A stretch of 64,000 nucleotides of DNA from JAPOUP01 sp965203605 (GTDB lineage: Bacteria > Pseudomonadota > Alphaproteobacteria > Rhodobacterales > Rhodobacteraceae): assembly GCA_965203605.1 (NCBI GenBank), contig OZ241902.1:5022001-5086000 (forward strand). The letters run 5' to 3'. The notes under the pieces were generated by a model. The model did not search any database. It saw nothing but the letters and a program-made list of their open reading frames with translations, and was not told where the DNA came from. Made by a program: the position numbers and the translations under genes. Positions 16,736 through 26,587 of the stretch are shown here, piece by piece. Position 1 is the first letter of the stretch, and every line of letters begins with the position of its first letter.

Positions 16736-19511
16736 GCCAGCCGACAGGCTCCCTGTTGTGGAGAAGCTGGACGGTCTTGCCTGCCCGGCCCATCGGATCT
16801 TTGATAACTCTGGTGTCAGTGCGGCGCTTGACGCCGCCTTCAGCGAGGCGAAAGGCCCAGATTCGATCCGCGGTGCAGCCGTTCACGTGCTTGGGGCGGC
16901 GCTTACCGAGGGCAGGAATGCGATTGCCGATGCCTTCCTTGACGATCCCGGAAACGCACGGCCAGCTGTCCGTTCCTATGCCTGGCTTGCGGACCGTATC
17001 GTTACCTCCGCACTCGACATGGCAATCAGCCAGCTGCACCCGATCGCAGTGCCGACAGAAGCCGAGCGCATAGCCGTACTGGCCGTCGGCGGCTATGGAC
17101 GTGCTGAAATGGCACCCTACTCAGATATCGATCTGCTGTTCCTTACGCCCTACAAGATCACTCCATGGGCCGAGAGCGTTATCGAATCAATGCTCTACGC
17201 ATTGTGGGATCTGCACCTGAAGGTTGGACATGCCAGCCGGACAGTGGCGGAGTGCATTCGGCTTGGGCGGGGCGATTACACCATCCGAACGGCCCTGCTA
17301 GAACACCGTTTCGTCGATGGCCACCAGCCTCTGGAAAGCGAATTGCGCGAGAGACTCTGGTCAGAACTTTTTCGCAACACCGCGACGGACTTCATCGAGG
17401 CCAAACTCGCCGAGCGCGCCGAGAGACATGCCCGGCAGGGCGGCCAGCGCTACATGGTCGAACCCAACGTAAAGGAAGGCAAAGGTGGCCTGCGTGATCT
17501 CCAGTCGTTGTTCTGGATCGACAAGTATCTTCACGAGATTCAGGATACCGCCGAATTGGTGCGAATGAACGTGTTTCGTCAGGAGGAGTTCGACGCCTTC
17601 GTCAGAGCGGAGAATTTCCTGATGGCAGTGCGCTGTCATCTCCATCTCATCGCCGGTCGGGCGCAGGACCAACTGACATTCGACCGGCAGGTCGAAGTCG
17701 CGAGGCGCATGGGTTACAGAGACCGGGGCGGACGTCGTGAAGTCGAACATTTCATGCAGGACTACTTCCGACACGCCACCCGCGTGGGCGAACTCACCCG
17801 GATCTTCCTGACGGCTCTGGAAGAGCGTCATGTCAAGCGACAGCCAATGCTTGCGGGCCTGTTCCGCCGCAGACGGGTCGCAAAGGGTTATCGGATCGAG
17901 TTCAATCGGCTCAACATCGCGAATGAAACTGAATTCTTCAGTGACAGGCTCAACATCCTTCGCATCTTCGAGGAGGCCCTGCGCACTGGTCACCTGATCC
18001 ATCCGGAGGCCATGCGCATGATCAGTGCCAACCTGCACATTATCGATGACGGAATGCGGTCGGACAGGGAAGCCGCGCGAATCTTCCTTGATCTGCTCCT
18101 GAAACACGGAAATCCGGAACGTGCTCTTCGCCGCATGAACGAGCTTGGCGTCCTGCCCGCCTTCGTTCCCGAATTCGGGCCTGTCGTGGCGATGATGCAA
18201 TTCAACATGTACCATAGCTACACGGTCGATGAGCACACCATCCAGACGGTCTCGGTCCTGGCCCAGATCGAGCGAGGTGAACTCGTTGAGGAATTGCCGG
18301 TCGCGAGCCAGATCCTGACGGAAGGCGTCAACCGCAAAGTGCTGTATGTCGCGCTCCTCTGCCATGACCTTGGCAAGGGCCGTAAGGAGGACCATTCGGT
18401 ACTTGGATCCAGGATCTCCCGTAGCGTGGCGCCGCGCCTTGGTCTCACGTCCAGGGAATCCGAAACTGTGGAATGGCTTGTTCGATATCACCTCCTGATG
18501 TCAGACATGGCACAGAAACGGGATATCGCCGATCCCCGGACCGTCCGCGAATTCGCCAAGGCGGTGAAGACCCGCGAACGGCTTGACCTTCTGACCGTAC
18601 TCACCGTCTGCGATATACGCGGTGTCGGGCCAAAGACCTGGAACAACTGGCTGGCATCACTGTTGCGCGCCCTGTATAGGCAGACCCGCCGTGGACTCGA
18701 GGACGGGCTCGAGGCACTCAACCGATCTTCCCGTGGCACTGAGGCCAAGCGCAAACTCAGGTCGCGACTCAAGGGCTGGGATGGCGGGGATCTGAGGCGT
18801 GAAATCAACCGCCACTACGAACCGTATTGGCAGGGCCTGCATGTCACCGCGCATCTGGACTTCGCCAACCTCCTTCGGGAAATTGGCGACGACGACCTGC
18901 GCCTCAAGATCACACCAGACCCTGACCGTGACGCCACCCGAGCCTGTTTCGCCATGCAGGATCATCCGGGAATTTTCTCCAGAATGTGCGGTGCGCTTGC
19001 CCTGGTGGGAGCGAACATCAAGGACGCCCGTACCTTCACCACAAAGGACGGCCTGGCAACCGCCGCATTCTGGATTCAGGACGCTGGCGACGCGCCCTAT
19101 GAATCCGCAAGACTGCCCCGGCTTCGCAGGATGATCGAGAACACATTCAACGGAAAGGTCGTCGCAACCGAAGCCATCAGGTCGCGGGATGTGATCAGGA
19201 AACGCGAACAGGCATTCCAGGTGCCCACCTCGATCACTTTCGACAATGAGGGTTCCGACATCTATACGATCATCGAAGTCGACACACGCGACCGCCCCGG
19301 GCTGTTATTTGACCTGACCCGAACGCTTGCGGCCAACAACGTCTATATTTCGAGCGCCGTGGTCGCGACCTATGGCGAACAGGTGGTCGACAGCTTCTAC
19401 GTCAAGGATATGTTTGGTCTGAAGTTCCATTCAGTGCCTAAGCAACGAACCCTGGAAAACAAGATTCGCGAAGCGATCAAGCGCGGCGCTGAGCGGGCAG
19501 GCGCGGGATGA
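16716..19511 (+). CDS. glnD: Bifunctional uridylyltransferase / uridylyl-removing enzyme
   Basis: GlnD senses glutamine and adds or removes UMP on PII proteins, setting nitrogen status. The 931-residue protein has the nucleotidyltransferase site GGYGRAEMAPYSDIDLLFL near residue 123. A GlnD-type linker (VEPNVKEGKGGLRDLQSL) follows, then the HD domain with LLCHDLGKGRKEDHS near residue 545. Two ACT domains lie near residues 746 and 850 (DHPGIFSRMCGALALVGANI and DRPGLLFDLTRTLAANNVY). It is full length. It starts inside the end of the LpoA-like gene, so the two are probably co-translated. Confidence 0.97.
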   Translation: MVAQAPEPADRLPVVEKLDGLACPAHRIFDNSGVSAALDAAFSEAKGPDSIRGAAVHVLGAALTEGRNAIADAFLDDPGNARPAVRSYAWLADRIVTSALDMAISQLHPIAVPTEAERIAVLAVGGYGRAEMAPYSDIDLLFLTPYKITPWAESVIESMLYALWDLHLKVGHASRTVAECIRLGRGDYTIRTALLEHRFVDGHQPLESELRERLWSELFRNTATDFIEAKLAERAERHARQGGQRYMVEPNVKEGKGGLRDLQSLFWIDKYLHEIQDTAELVRMNVFRQEEFDAFVRAENFLMAVRCHLHLIAGRAQDQLTFDRQVEVARRMGYRDRGGRREVEHFMQDYFRHATRVGELTRIFLTALEERHVKRQPMLAGLFRRRRVAKGYRIEFNRLNIANETEFFSDRLNILRIFEEALRTGHLIHPEAMRMISANLHIIDDGMRSDREAARIFLDLLLKHGNPERALRRMNELGVLPAFVPEFGPVVAMMQFNMYHSYTVDEHTIQTVSVLAQIERGELVEELPVASQILTEGVNRKVLYVALLCHDLGKGRKEDHSVLGSRISRSVAPRLGLTSRESETVEWLVRYHLLMSDMAQKRDIADPRTVREFAKAVKTRERLDLLTVLTVCDIRGVGPKTWNNWLASLLRALYRQTRRGLEDGLEALNRSSRGTEAKRKLRSRLKGWDGGDLRREINRHYEPYWQGLHVTAHLDFANLLREIGDDDLRLKITPDPDRDATRACFAMQDHPGIFSRMCGALALVGANIKDARTFTTKDGLATAAFWIQDAGDAPYESARLPRLRRMIENTFNGKVVATEAIRSRDVIRKREQAFQVPTSITFDNEGSDIYTIIEVDTRDRPGLLFDLTRTLAANNVYISSAVVATYGEQVVDSFYVKDMFGLKFHSVPKQRTLENKIREAIKRGAERAGAG

Positions 19512-19742
19512 GCGTGCGTGTCGACCTTCTCTGGAAGGGGCCCGAGACCAACGGGGGTCGGAGAAGGAATATGCATGGGGAGCCAATTCCCTCCCCCGGC
19601 GACGTCATCCCTGTCGAACACAGACTGTCTTCTCGGACTTCCGTGTTGATCCAGGGTTCCCGCCACTCCACCGATACCTTGCGGTGGTGGTACAAGGCCG
19701 GGTACACTCCGCGAATCTGGTACTAAGAGACTTTTTCGCCAT

Positions 19743-21275
19743 ATGATCGGCATGTTCACGGTTGGGGCCTGGACCCTTGTTAGCCGCGTTCTGGGGTTTC
19801 TGCGCGATGTCCTGATCGTTGCCTTGCTTGGATCCGGCCCCATTGCCGAAGCTTTCATGGTCGCGTTCACCCTTCCGAACATGTTCAGGAGGTTCTTTGC
19901 CGAGGGCGCATTCAACACCGCCTTTGTTCCAATCTTCTCAAAGAAGCTGGAGGGAAAGGAGGATCCAGAGGGATTTGCGCAGGATGCGTTCTCGGGTCTC
20001 GCCGCAATTCTTGTGATCTTCACGGTCGTGGCGCTATTCGCCATGCCTTGGCTGGTCGTCGCGATGGCTAGCGGCTTTCTTGCCGATGAACGCTTCGGTC
20101 TGGCGGTTGGCTACGGGCGGATCGTCTTTCCCTACATTGTATTCATCTCACTTGCTGCCCTGCTTTCGGGACTGCTCAATTCCACCAACCGCTTTGCCGC
20201 CGCCGCCGCCGCACCGACATTGCTGAACCTCTTTTTCATCACCACGCTGTCGATTGGTGGCTGGTTTGGTTGGCCTCTTGGATCGACGTTGGCCTGGACT
20301 GTTCCGATCGCAGGGGCGGCACAGCTCGCGCTTGTCTGGGTCGCCGCCTCCCGGGCGGGATTCACGTTGTACTTCAGACGTCCCCGTCTATCGCCCGACC
20401 TTCGGCGTCTTGCCATCGTCGCCGCTCCGGCTGCCCTCGCAGGTGGTGTCGTGCAGATAAACCTCCTGGTTGGGCGTCAGGTGGCGAGTTTCTTCGATGG
20501 TGCCATTGCGTGGCTCAACGTCGCCGACCGGCTCTACCAGCTTCCGCTCGGCGTCATCGCCATCGCCATTGGAGTTGTTCTTCTTCCAGACCTCTCCCGC
20601 CGTCTACGTGCCGATGATGCGGAGGGCGGCCGAAATGCGTTCAGCAGGGCGGCCGGAATTGGACTTGCACTCACGATCCCCGCCGCTGTTGCGCTCGTTG
20701 TGATTCCGCTTCCCCTTGTCAGTGTTCTGTTCCAGCGCGGCGTGTTCAGCGCATCTGACAGTGCCGCAACCGCAGCCGCGCTCGCCGTTTACGGCCTGGG
20801 TCTGCCCGCATTCTTGCTGCAGAAGGTACTGCAGCCACTCTACTTCGCTCGTGAAGACACACGCACCCCCCTGCGGCATGCCGTTGTCGCAATGTGCGTA
20901 AATGCAGCGATCGCTGTCGGGCTCGCGCCGTTGATCGGTTATCTTTCCGCCGCCATAGGAACTTCGGTCGCTGCATGGGCCATGGTCGTACTGCTTTGGC
21001 GAGGGTCAGGAAATATGGGAGACGCAGCCCGACTCGACGCCCGATTTCTCCACCTTCTGCCGAGAACCATCATCGCCAGCGCGATGATGGGCGTTGTCCT
21101 GTTTCCTGTCTCGCTATCGCTCGAGTCCATCCTCAACCTGCCAGGCTGGCGATATCTGGCCCTCGCCGGACTCGTCGCGATTGGTGTCGTTGTGTATTTC
21201 ACCGCAATGCACCTTCTGGGCGCACTGCCAATCCGAGACCTTCGCCGGGCTCTGAAGGGAAAGGAGGACGGTTAG
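19743..21275 (+). CDS. murJ: Lipid II flippase
   Basis: MurJ moves lipid II across the inner membrane for peptidoglycan synthesis. The 510-residue protein has about 14 membrane segments. It opens with FTVGAWTLVSRVLGFLRDV and carries FRRFFAEGAFNTAFVPIFSK, the best-conserved MurJ region with its essential arginines, and INLLVGRQVASFFDGAIAWL. ATG 19743 is used, although no strong ribosome site is visible. The gene lies between glnD and trpS, as in many Rhodobacterales. Confidence 0.95.
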   Translation: MIGMFTVGAWTLVSRVLGFLRDVLIVALLGSGPIAEAFMVAFTLPNMFRRFFAEGAFNTAFVPIFSKKLEGKEDPEGFAQDAFSGLAAILVIFTVVALFAMPWLVVAMASGFLADERFGLAVGYGRIVFPYIVFISLAALLSGLLNSTNRFAAAAAAPTLLNLFFITTLSIGGWFGWPLGSTLAWTVPIAGAAQLALVWVAASRAGFTLYFRRPRLSPDLRRLAIVAAPAALAGGVVQINLLVGRQVASFFDGAIAWLNVADRLYQLPLGVIAIAIGVVLLPDLSRRLRADDAEGGRNAFSRAAGIGLALTIPAAVALVVIPLPLVSVLFQRGVFSASDSAATAAALAVYGLGLPAFLLQKVLQPLYFAREDTRTPLRHAVVAMCVNAAIAVGLAPLIGYLSAAIGTSVAAWAMVVLLWRGSGNMGDAARLDARFLHLLPRTIIASAMMGVVLFPVSLSLESILNLPGWRYLALAGLVAIGVVVYFTAMHLLGALPIRDLRRALKGKEDG

Positions 21276-21442
21276 CCGGTGAGGTGCTCAACGGCATGGG
21301 ATCCGCCAGAATGGGCCAACCTGATCTGAACGGCCAGACGCGCCACGCCTTTACAGCGCATCACGATCGACCTCATCCAATACGGACACCGAATGTCCGC
21401 ACTGTCGCAATGGGGGTCCGGTGGGGCGCCAAGGCCCCACCT

Positions 21443-22150
21443 CTACCGCTGCCGCAACCTCTCCTTCACGTGGGTCCAGCCGCCGGGGCCCACAAACACG
21501 GTCGCGCCAAACCCTGCCGCAAATCCCGCCAGATCCGCCACCCAGTCCCTGTTGATTTCCGATGCTCCGGTCAGAAAACTGCCCACAAGACCAAAAGCCA
21601 GTTGAATCGCCACAAGCGTACCAATCAGAAGAAAGGCGCGCCCGCGAGGTCCTCCAGTCTCCGCCAAGCGCGCCCAGAGCAGAAAAGTGAACGCGCCAAT
21701 CAAACCATAGGCGCCCGGAAATCCACCAACCAACACATAAGCCGTATCGAGCAGCGATCCGTATACGGCGGCTCCGAACACCGCCGACATCAGGAATACT
21801 GCCAGAATCGCCCATTGTGACAGGAACTCTCCGACCCACTTTCCAAGAGCAAGCACAAGCACGCACACAAACAGCACCTGCACCATGTTGTAGTGGACGA
21901 AACTGTAGGTCATCATCCTGAGCAATGCGTCGGAATCCCATATCCATAATTCCAGCATCCGGTCAAAGGCCACGTCACTGAATCCATATTGAAGCAGCGC
22001 GTCCCGCCGCCATGATACGCTTCCAGATCCGCCCGCGAGGCCACGCTGACCAAGCTGGAATATCACTTCGATCACGAAAACCGTCACGCAGATTGCCGCG
22101 ACAACGGGCGGCAGCGGGTTGACGGGACTTTCTTCATGTGGCTGTTTCAT
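21443..22150 (-). CDS. Rhomboid-family membrane protein without the catalytic serine
   Basis: This 235-residue membrane protein has about six hydrophobic segments and a rhomboid-like layout: FVHYNMVQVLFV, then GGFPGAYGLIGAFTFLLWA, and a late DWVADLAGFAAGFG. In active rhomboids the central motif is GxSG. Here it reads GAYG, so Tyr stands at the serine position. The last segment has Asp where active enzymes carry His. It is therefore probably an inactive relative. ATG 22150 is chosen because AAGGAA lies 7 bases upstream. It is antisense-oriented between murJ and trpS. Confidence 0.8.
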   Translation of the reverse strand: MKQPHEESPVNPLPPVVAAICVTVFVIEVIFQLGQRGLAGGSGSVSWRRDALLQYGFSDVAFDRMLELWIWDSDALLRMMTYSFVHYNMVQVLFVCVLVLALGKWVGEFLSQWAILAVFLMSAVFGAAVYGSLLDTAYVLVGGFPGAYGLIGAFTFLLWARLAETGGPRGRAFLLIGTLVAIQLAFGLVGSFLTGASEINRDWVADLAGFAAGFGATVFVGPGGWTHVKERLRQR

Positions 22151-22221
22151 CGTCATTTCCTTGACGGTTCCCGGGCCTTCCGTTACGCGACGCGGACACA
22201 GAATTCCAGATGGAGCCCGCA

Positions 22222-23235
22222 ATGCCCGAATTTACCCCCCGCGTCTTTTCCGGGATCCAGCCGTCGGGCGGCCTTACGCTTGGCAACTACCTCGGAGCCA
22301 TCAAACGGTTCGTGGAACTTCAGAACGCAGGCACCCATGAAACCGTCTATTGCATCGTAGATCTCCACGCCATCACCGTCTGGCAGGATCCAGCGGCGCT
22401 TGCCAACGCCACCCGGGAACTCTGCGCTGGATATATCGCCGCGGGCATAGATCCTGAACAGAGCGTCCTGTTCCATCAATCAAGGGTTCCCGAGCACGTA
22501 CAACTCGCCTGGATCTTTAACTGCGTCGCCCGGATGGGATGGATGCAGCGAATGACCCAATTCAAGGACAAAGCCGGAAAGAACACCGAAAACGCATCAC
22601 TTGGCCTGTTCGCATATCCAGCGCTGATGGCGGCTGACATTCTCGTCTACCACGCGACCCATGTGCCTGTCGGCGAGGACCAGAAGCAGCATCTGGAACT
22701 GACCCGGGACATCGCGATGAAGTTCAACCATGACTTCGGCATCGAGTTCTTCCCGATCACGGAAGCGGTCATCGAAGGAGCCGCCACACGCGTTATGTCA
22801 CTGCGCGACGGTTCGAAAAAGATGTCGAAGTCGGATCCGTCTGACATGTCGCGAATCAACATGACTGACAGCGCCGATACAATCGCCAGAAAGATTCGCA
22901 GGGCCCGAACCGATCCGGAACCGCTACCTTCGGATCTGGTCGGGCTCGAAGCCCGCCCTGAAGCCCGCAATCTTGTCAATATCTACGCCGCCTTGGCGGA
23001 CACCACACCCGAAACCGTCATACGCGACCATGCCGGGCAACAGTTCTCCGCCTTCAAGCCTGACCTTGCAGACCTCGCTGTCTCGCGGCTTTCGCCGATC
23101 TCGGCCGAAATGGCGAGGCTAACGGAGGATCCTGCGGAAATCGACCGCATCCTTGAACGGGGTGCGGAGCGTGCCAGCGCCATTGCCGCACCTATCCTCA
23201 AACGAACCTACGAAATCGCTGGAATGTTGGGATAG
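22222..23235 (+). CDS. trpS: Tryptophanyl-tRNA synthetase
   Basis: TrpS charges tRNA-Trp. The 337-residue class I synthetase has SGIQPSGGLTLGNYLGAIK (the HIGH-type region), HVPVGEDQKQHLELTRDIA, and GSKKMSKSDPSDMSRI with the KMSKS signature near residue 200. The start at 22222 gives MPEFTPRVF, with GGAG 9 bases upstream; an ATG at 22210 is also in frame. The gene is complete. Confidence 0.97.
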   Translation: MPEFTPRVFSGIQPSGGLTLGNYLGAIKRFVELQNAGTHETVYCIVDLHAITVWQDPAALANATRELCAGYIAAGIDPEQSVLFHQSRVPEHVQLAWIFNCVARMGWMQRMTQFKDKAGKNTENASLGLFAYPALMAADILVYHATHVPVGEDQKQHLELTRDIAMKFNHDFGIEFFPITEAVIEGAATRVMSLRDGSKKMSKSDPSDMSRINMTDSADTIARKIRRARTDPEPLPSDLVGLEARPEARNLVNIYAALADTTPETVIRDHAGQQFSAFKPDLADLAVSRLSPISAEMARLTEDPAEIDRILERGAERASAIAAPILKRTYEIAGMLG

Positions 23236-23578
23236 GGAAGTCCGCCGCGCCAGCACTCGGTCAATGAACAGCGGGTCTATGGGCAGAGGTTGTGGCGGGG
23301 ATGGTTGCGGCACCCGAATATCGGTATGGCCGATCGATCACTCCCATGCCGAATGCCGGTTCGTGGCCTCACGGGGCGTATGACATCTCTGAAGGTTGCC
23401 CGCCGGGACTTTGGGAGAACGTCCGTTGCACATGGCCTGTCTGAACCTCCCGGTACCGTCAGGCCAAACCCAAAGGGAGCCGGTCACTGGGCACCCATGA
23501 TGGATGCCGCATGGAGAAGCGGGATCACGGAGCTCAGGAGACGCTGATGTTCCAGGGGTGGAACAGGGCGCGATATAC
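23236..23578. other. Intergenic stretch between trpS and the AraC gene
   Basis: About 340 bases separate the convergent trpS and AraC-family genes. I see no gene here, and no clear hairpin terminator. Confidence 0.4.
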
Positions 23579-24511
23579 TTACGTCCTGATGGATGATGTC
23601 CGGTTATCCTTGCGATATCGTGCGGGCGAGACACCGTAGGCGGCGGCGAACGCACCGTAGAAGCTCGACAGAGACCCGAATCCGCTGTCGTATGCGATAG
23701 TGACTATTTTCGCGTCGGTTTCGTGAAGCAGCATGCGAGCGTGGGAAAGTCGTGTCTGTGTCAGATGTTCCTTGATCGATCGCCCCATAATCTGCCGGAA
23801 GAGCTTCATTGCATGTCCTTGGCTAAGATTCGCCGACTCCACGATTTCGCCAACATTGATCGGGCGGGAATGGTTGTCCGCAATGAATCGGATCATCAAC
23901 TCCACATGGCGCATCGAAGCGGCTGGAGCCATCAGTGTTTGGCTGTCGCCATCCGAATCAAGCAGTTCGTCCCAACCTTCCAGGGCAATTCGGCGTAGCC
24001 GGGTTTCGACCTCCGCCAGATGCAACCTGCGCCAGGGAACCTCCTTCCGTCCGCGCTCAAGGAACAACCGCCCAAAGAGATGCGCATCGCTGCTTGGGCC
24101 GGTCCTTGCGGAGATCACGCAGCCCGCAAGCAAGGCATTCACCATCTCTGAGGGAAGCGACCAATGCAGGAGTCGGCCAAGCGAAAGATATACATTGGTT
24201 ATGACGCCCACCCCTTCAACCTCGGTGACGCAATGAGGGGCAGCCCCCCAGAAGATCGTTATCCGGTTCGGGGGTAGCTTCACTGGTCTACCGGAAAAGG
24301 AATACTCAAGATTGCAGCCTTCGAGGAAATTGATCTCGATCGACGTGTGATGGTGATAGGGCGCGCGAAACCGAAGTGGCCGATGCCGTTCCACCAACAG
24401 TCGGTTGGGGCCCGGAACGCGCCCCAGGTCCACCATCTCCGAAATGCCCCCACCATCCGGAATGTCCTCAATCTCTGGGAGGGCAGACATCGCCTGGTGC
24501 TCGCCCTTCAT
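23579..24511 (-). CDS. AraC-family transcriptional regulator
   Basis: This 310-residue protein has an N-terminal cupin-like sensing part (PYHHHTSIEINFLEGCNLEY). The C-terminal double helix-turn-helix has VGEIVESANLSQGHAMKLFRQ, LTQTRLSHARMLL and IAYDSGFGSLSSFYGAFAAA. It is the last gene of the leftward transporter operon. An AraC regulator in such a cluster usually activates the operon in the presence of the sugar. A relative is AgpT of rhizobial alpha-galactoside operons, a match inferred from context rather than sequence. Confidence 0.87.
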   Translation of the reverse strand: MKGEHQAMSALPEIEDIPDGGGISEMVDLGRVPGPNRLLVERHRPLRFRAPYHHHTSIEINFLEGCNLEYSFSGRPVKLPPNRITIFWGAAPHCVTEVEGVGVITNVYLSLGRLLHWSLPSEMVNALLAGCVISARTGPSSDAHLFGRLFLERGRKEVPWRRLHLAEVETRLRRIALEGWDELLDSDGDSQTLMAPAASMRHVELMIRFIADNHSRPINVGEIVESANLSQGHAMKLFRQIMGRSIKEHLTQTRLSHARMLLHETDAKIVTIAYDSGFGSLSSFYGAFAAAYGVSPARYRKDNRTSSIRT

Positions 24512-24527
24512 GCTCCCGCCCCCATCA

Positions 24528-26549
24528 TCACCGTGACTCCCTCTCCAGATTCAGCCACGCCAGGTCGCGCTCCGACAGATTCATGCTGAGCGCAGGTAGG
24601 GTTGAGGCAATTTCACCCGGGCTGCGTGGCCCGATCAGAGCCAGTGAAGGGAAGGTCTGCCGGAGTACCCATGCCGTGGCGACGTTGTGCGGATGCATGC
24701 CAAATTCAACGGCGAGTTGTCTTGCGCGGTTGTGCCGCCTCAAATTGTCAGCCGAAGCGAAACATCTGTCAGGCGCAGTTCCATCGGGCAGTTCCGACCG
24801 TTCCGATGGTTCAAGGAAGTACCCCCGTGCCTGCGAAGACCAGGACAGGTGAGAGGTGCCCGAACTTCGCAGAAAGGCCAGGGTATCGGCTGCATTTGAC
24901 GTAACGCATCCCGGCCATACCGGCCTTTCCATTACGGCAAGCGATAGGTTGTTGTTAAGGACTTCCATTGGCTTTAGCCTGTTCGCGGCAGCGTACGCGT
25001 TGGCCTCCCGAAACCGGGCGACCGTCCAGTTCGAGCCACCGAATGCACCGACAAGGCCCTCAGCATTCAGCCTGTTCAGCGCTTCGATGAACTCCCCGAC
25101 CGGTACGTCCGGATTGTCCCGATGCATGATGTAGATCGGTGCGCTTTCGAGGCCCAGACGTTCCAGCGATATCTCCAGTTGCGCCCGAATCACTTCGGGT
25201 AGGCAATAGGGGCTGTGTGCGCCCTTGACGATGACCCTTGCGTCCCTTGCAACGCCTCGGGACTTCATCCATTGCCCAAGCAGGGATTCGTGAAGGCCTC
25301 CACCATAGACAAATCCAGTGTCGAAACCATTGCCACCTGCCTCCCACCAGGCATCCCAGACGATCGCGCCTTCCGCCAGCGTGTCGCGGTTGTCACAGCC
25401 CATGATCAGTGCGCTGATCTCTCCCGTCATGCCGTTGATCGGGACCTGTGGAATTTCAGGCAGTCCCGGGGGAAGTGCGCCTGGAAGAACGCGGGTTCCC
25501 GCTGGTGTCTCAACCGGAAGTTCGTACCCCACCGTCCGACGCCAGGCGGCTGTCACTTCAGCTGTGCCAACGCTGTCCCTCCAGGATGGGGCGGGGCTTC
25601 GTGCTTCCAGCAGACCAAGCCGGATCCAACGGCTCGCGCTTTCCGCCTCATGTGCAAACAGGATACGTGGGTCAGACACCGATTCTGTCCGGGAAACCCC
25701 ATGGGAACTGACTTCCAGAACCGCATCCGACGGACCCGAATCCCTGCCTGGAGTCCAGGGATCCGGAAGGTGAACGCTCCCAGCAGTCCCAGTGATGGTT
25801 GCGGTATTGGCCAGATCCCTCCTGATTGAAGCGGAACATTCCGCGACGACTCCGTGCTCGAACAGCAGCAGGGCATGGGCAGTCTCGTCGGCTCCTGAAG
25901 GACCAAGCTGACCTACTCCTTCGACCCGCACAGGTTCGTTGAATGGTAGGCCACGGGCCACTCCTGCCACAAGTCGGGCAAAGGAAACAGGATAGATACC
26001 AACGTCAAGTATCGCGCCGCCTCCAAGTTCGGGACAGTCGAGGCGCGATGCCGCTTCGAAGCTGGAAGCGAAGCCGAAACTCGCTTCGATGTGGCGGACC
26101 TCCCCGATCACACCTGAGACCACTATGTCGACCAATCGGGCGATCTGCGGATGACAGCGGTACATCAAGCCTTCCATCAGGAAGACTCCCTGCTGCGCCG
26201 CCACTTCTGTCATGGCGGTCACCTCTCCGGGCACCAGTCCAGCCGGCTTTTCCACCAATACGTGTCTGCCAGCACGCATCGCGCGAACCGCAAGCTCGGC
26301 ATGGAACGGGTGGGGCGTTGCGATGTAGACAGCTTCCACCGATTCATGATTCAGCAAGGCATCGAGGTGCGCATGCCTCAGCGGCGCGGCCACACCGAAC
26401 CTCTCGGCAAATGCATTTCGGCGATCGGTGTCGCGGCCGGCAACCGCCACCAGCCTGCCGCTTTCGCTTTCGGCCAGTCCCTGCGCGAAGTTTGCCGCGA
26501 TGCTCCCGGGCCCGAGAATTGCCCAACCGACCTTACTCGCAATCTCCAT
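24528..26549 (-). CDS. Fused Gfo/Idh/MocA oxidoreductase and aldo/keto reductase
   Basis: This 673-residue protein joins two enzymes. Residues about 1-330 form a Gfo/Idh/MocA dehydrogenase with the nucleotide site GPGSIAANFA, HVLVEKPAG (with the catalytic Lys-Pro pair) and GGGAILDVGIYPV. Residues about 365-673 form an aldo/keto reductase whose catalytic residues are visible in order: Asp and Tyr in FDTGFVYGGG, Lys in VIVKGAHSP, His in YIMHRDNPD. Each half is of near-normal length, and no frameshift is seen. It follows the ABC ATPase gene in the operon, so it probably processes the imported sugar by two-step redox. Confidence 0.85.
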   Translation of the reverse strand: MEIASKVGWAILGPGSIAANFAQGLAESESGRLVAVAGRDTDRRNAFAERFGVAAPLRHAHLDALLNHESVEAVYIATPHPFHAELAVRAMRAGRHVLVEKPAGLVPGEVTAMTEVAAQQGVFLMEGLMYRCHPQIARLVDIVVSGVIGEVRHIEASFGFASSFEAASRLDCPELGGGAILDVGIYPVSFARLVAGVARGLPFNEPVRVEGVGQLGPSGADETAHALLLFEHGVVAECSASIRRDLANTATITGTAGSVHLPDPWTPGRDSGPSDAVLEVSSHGVSRTESVSDPRILFAHEAESASRWIRLGLLEARSPAPSWRDSVGTAEVTAAWRRTVGYELPVETPAGTRVLPGALPPGLPEIPQVPINGMTGEISALIMGCDNRDTLAEGAIVWDAWWEAGGNGFDTGFVYGGGLHESLLGQWMKSRGVARDARVIVKGAHSPYCLPEVIRAQLEISLERLGLESAPIYIMHRDNPDVPVGEFIEALNRLNAEGLVGAFGGSNWTVARFREANAYAAANRLKPMEVLNNNLSLAVMERPVWPGCVTSNAADTLAFLRSSGTSHLSWSSQARGYFLEPSERSELPDGTAPDRCFASADNLRRHNRARQLAVEFGMHPHNVATAWVLRQTFPSLALIGPRSPGEIASTLPALSMNLSERDLAWLNLERESR

Positions 26550-26587
26550 GTTGCCCGCTCCGCTCTCTCATATCCTTGATGCGACAA

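Noticed and set aside
19508..19726. Small frame overlapping the glnD stop (72 residues)
   Set aside because: An ATGA overlap is present, but the product has no recognisable features and is followed by a gap to murJ.
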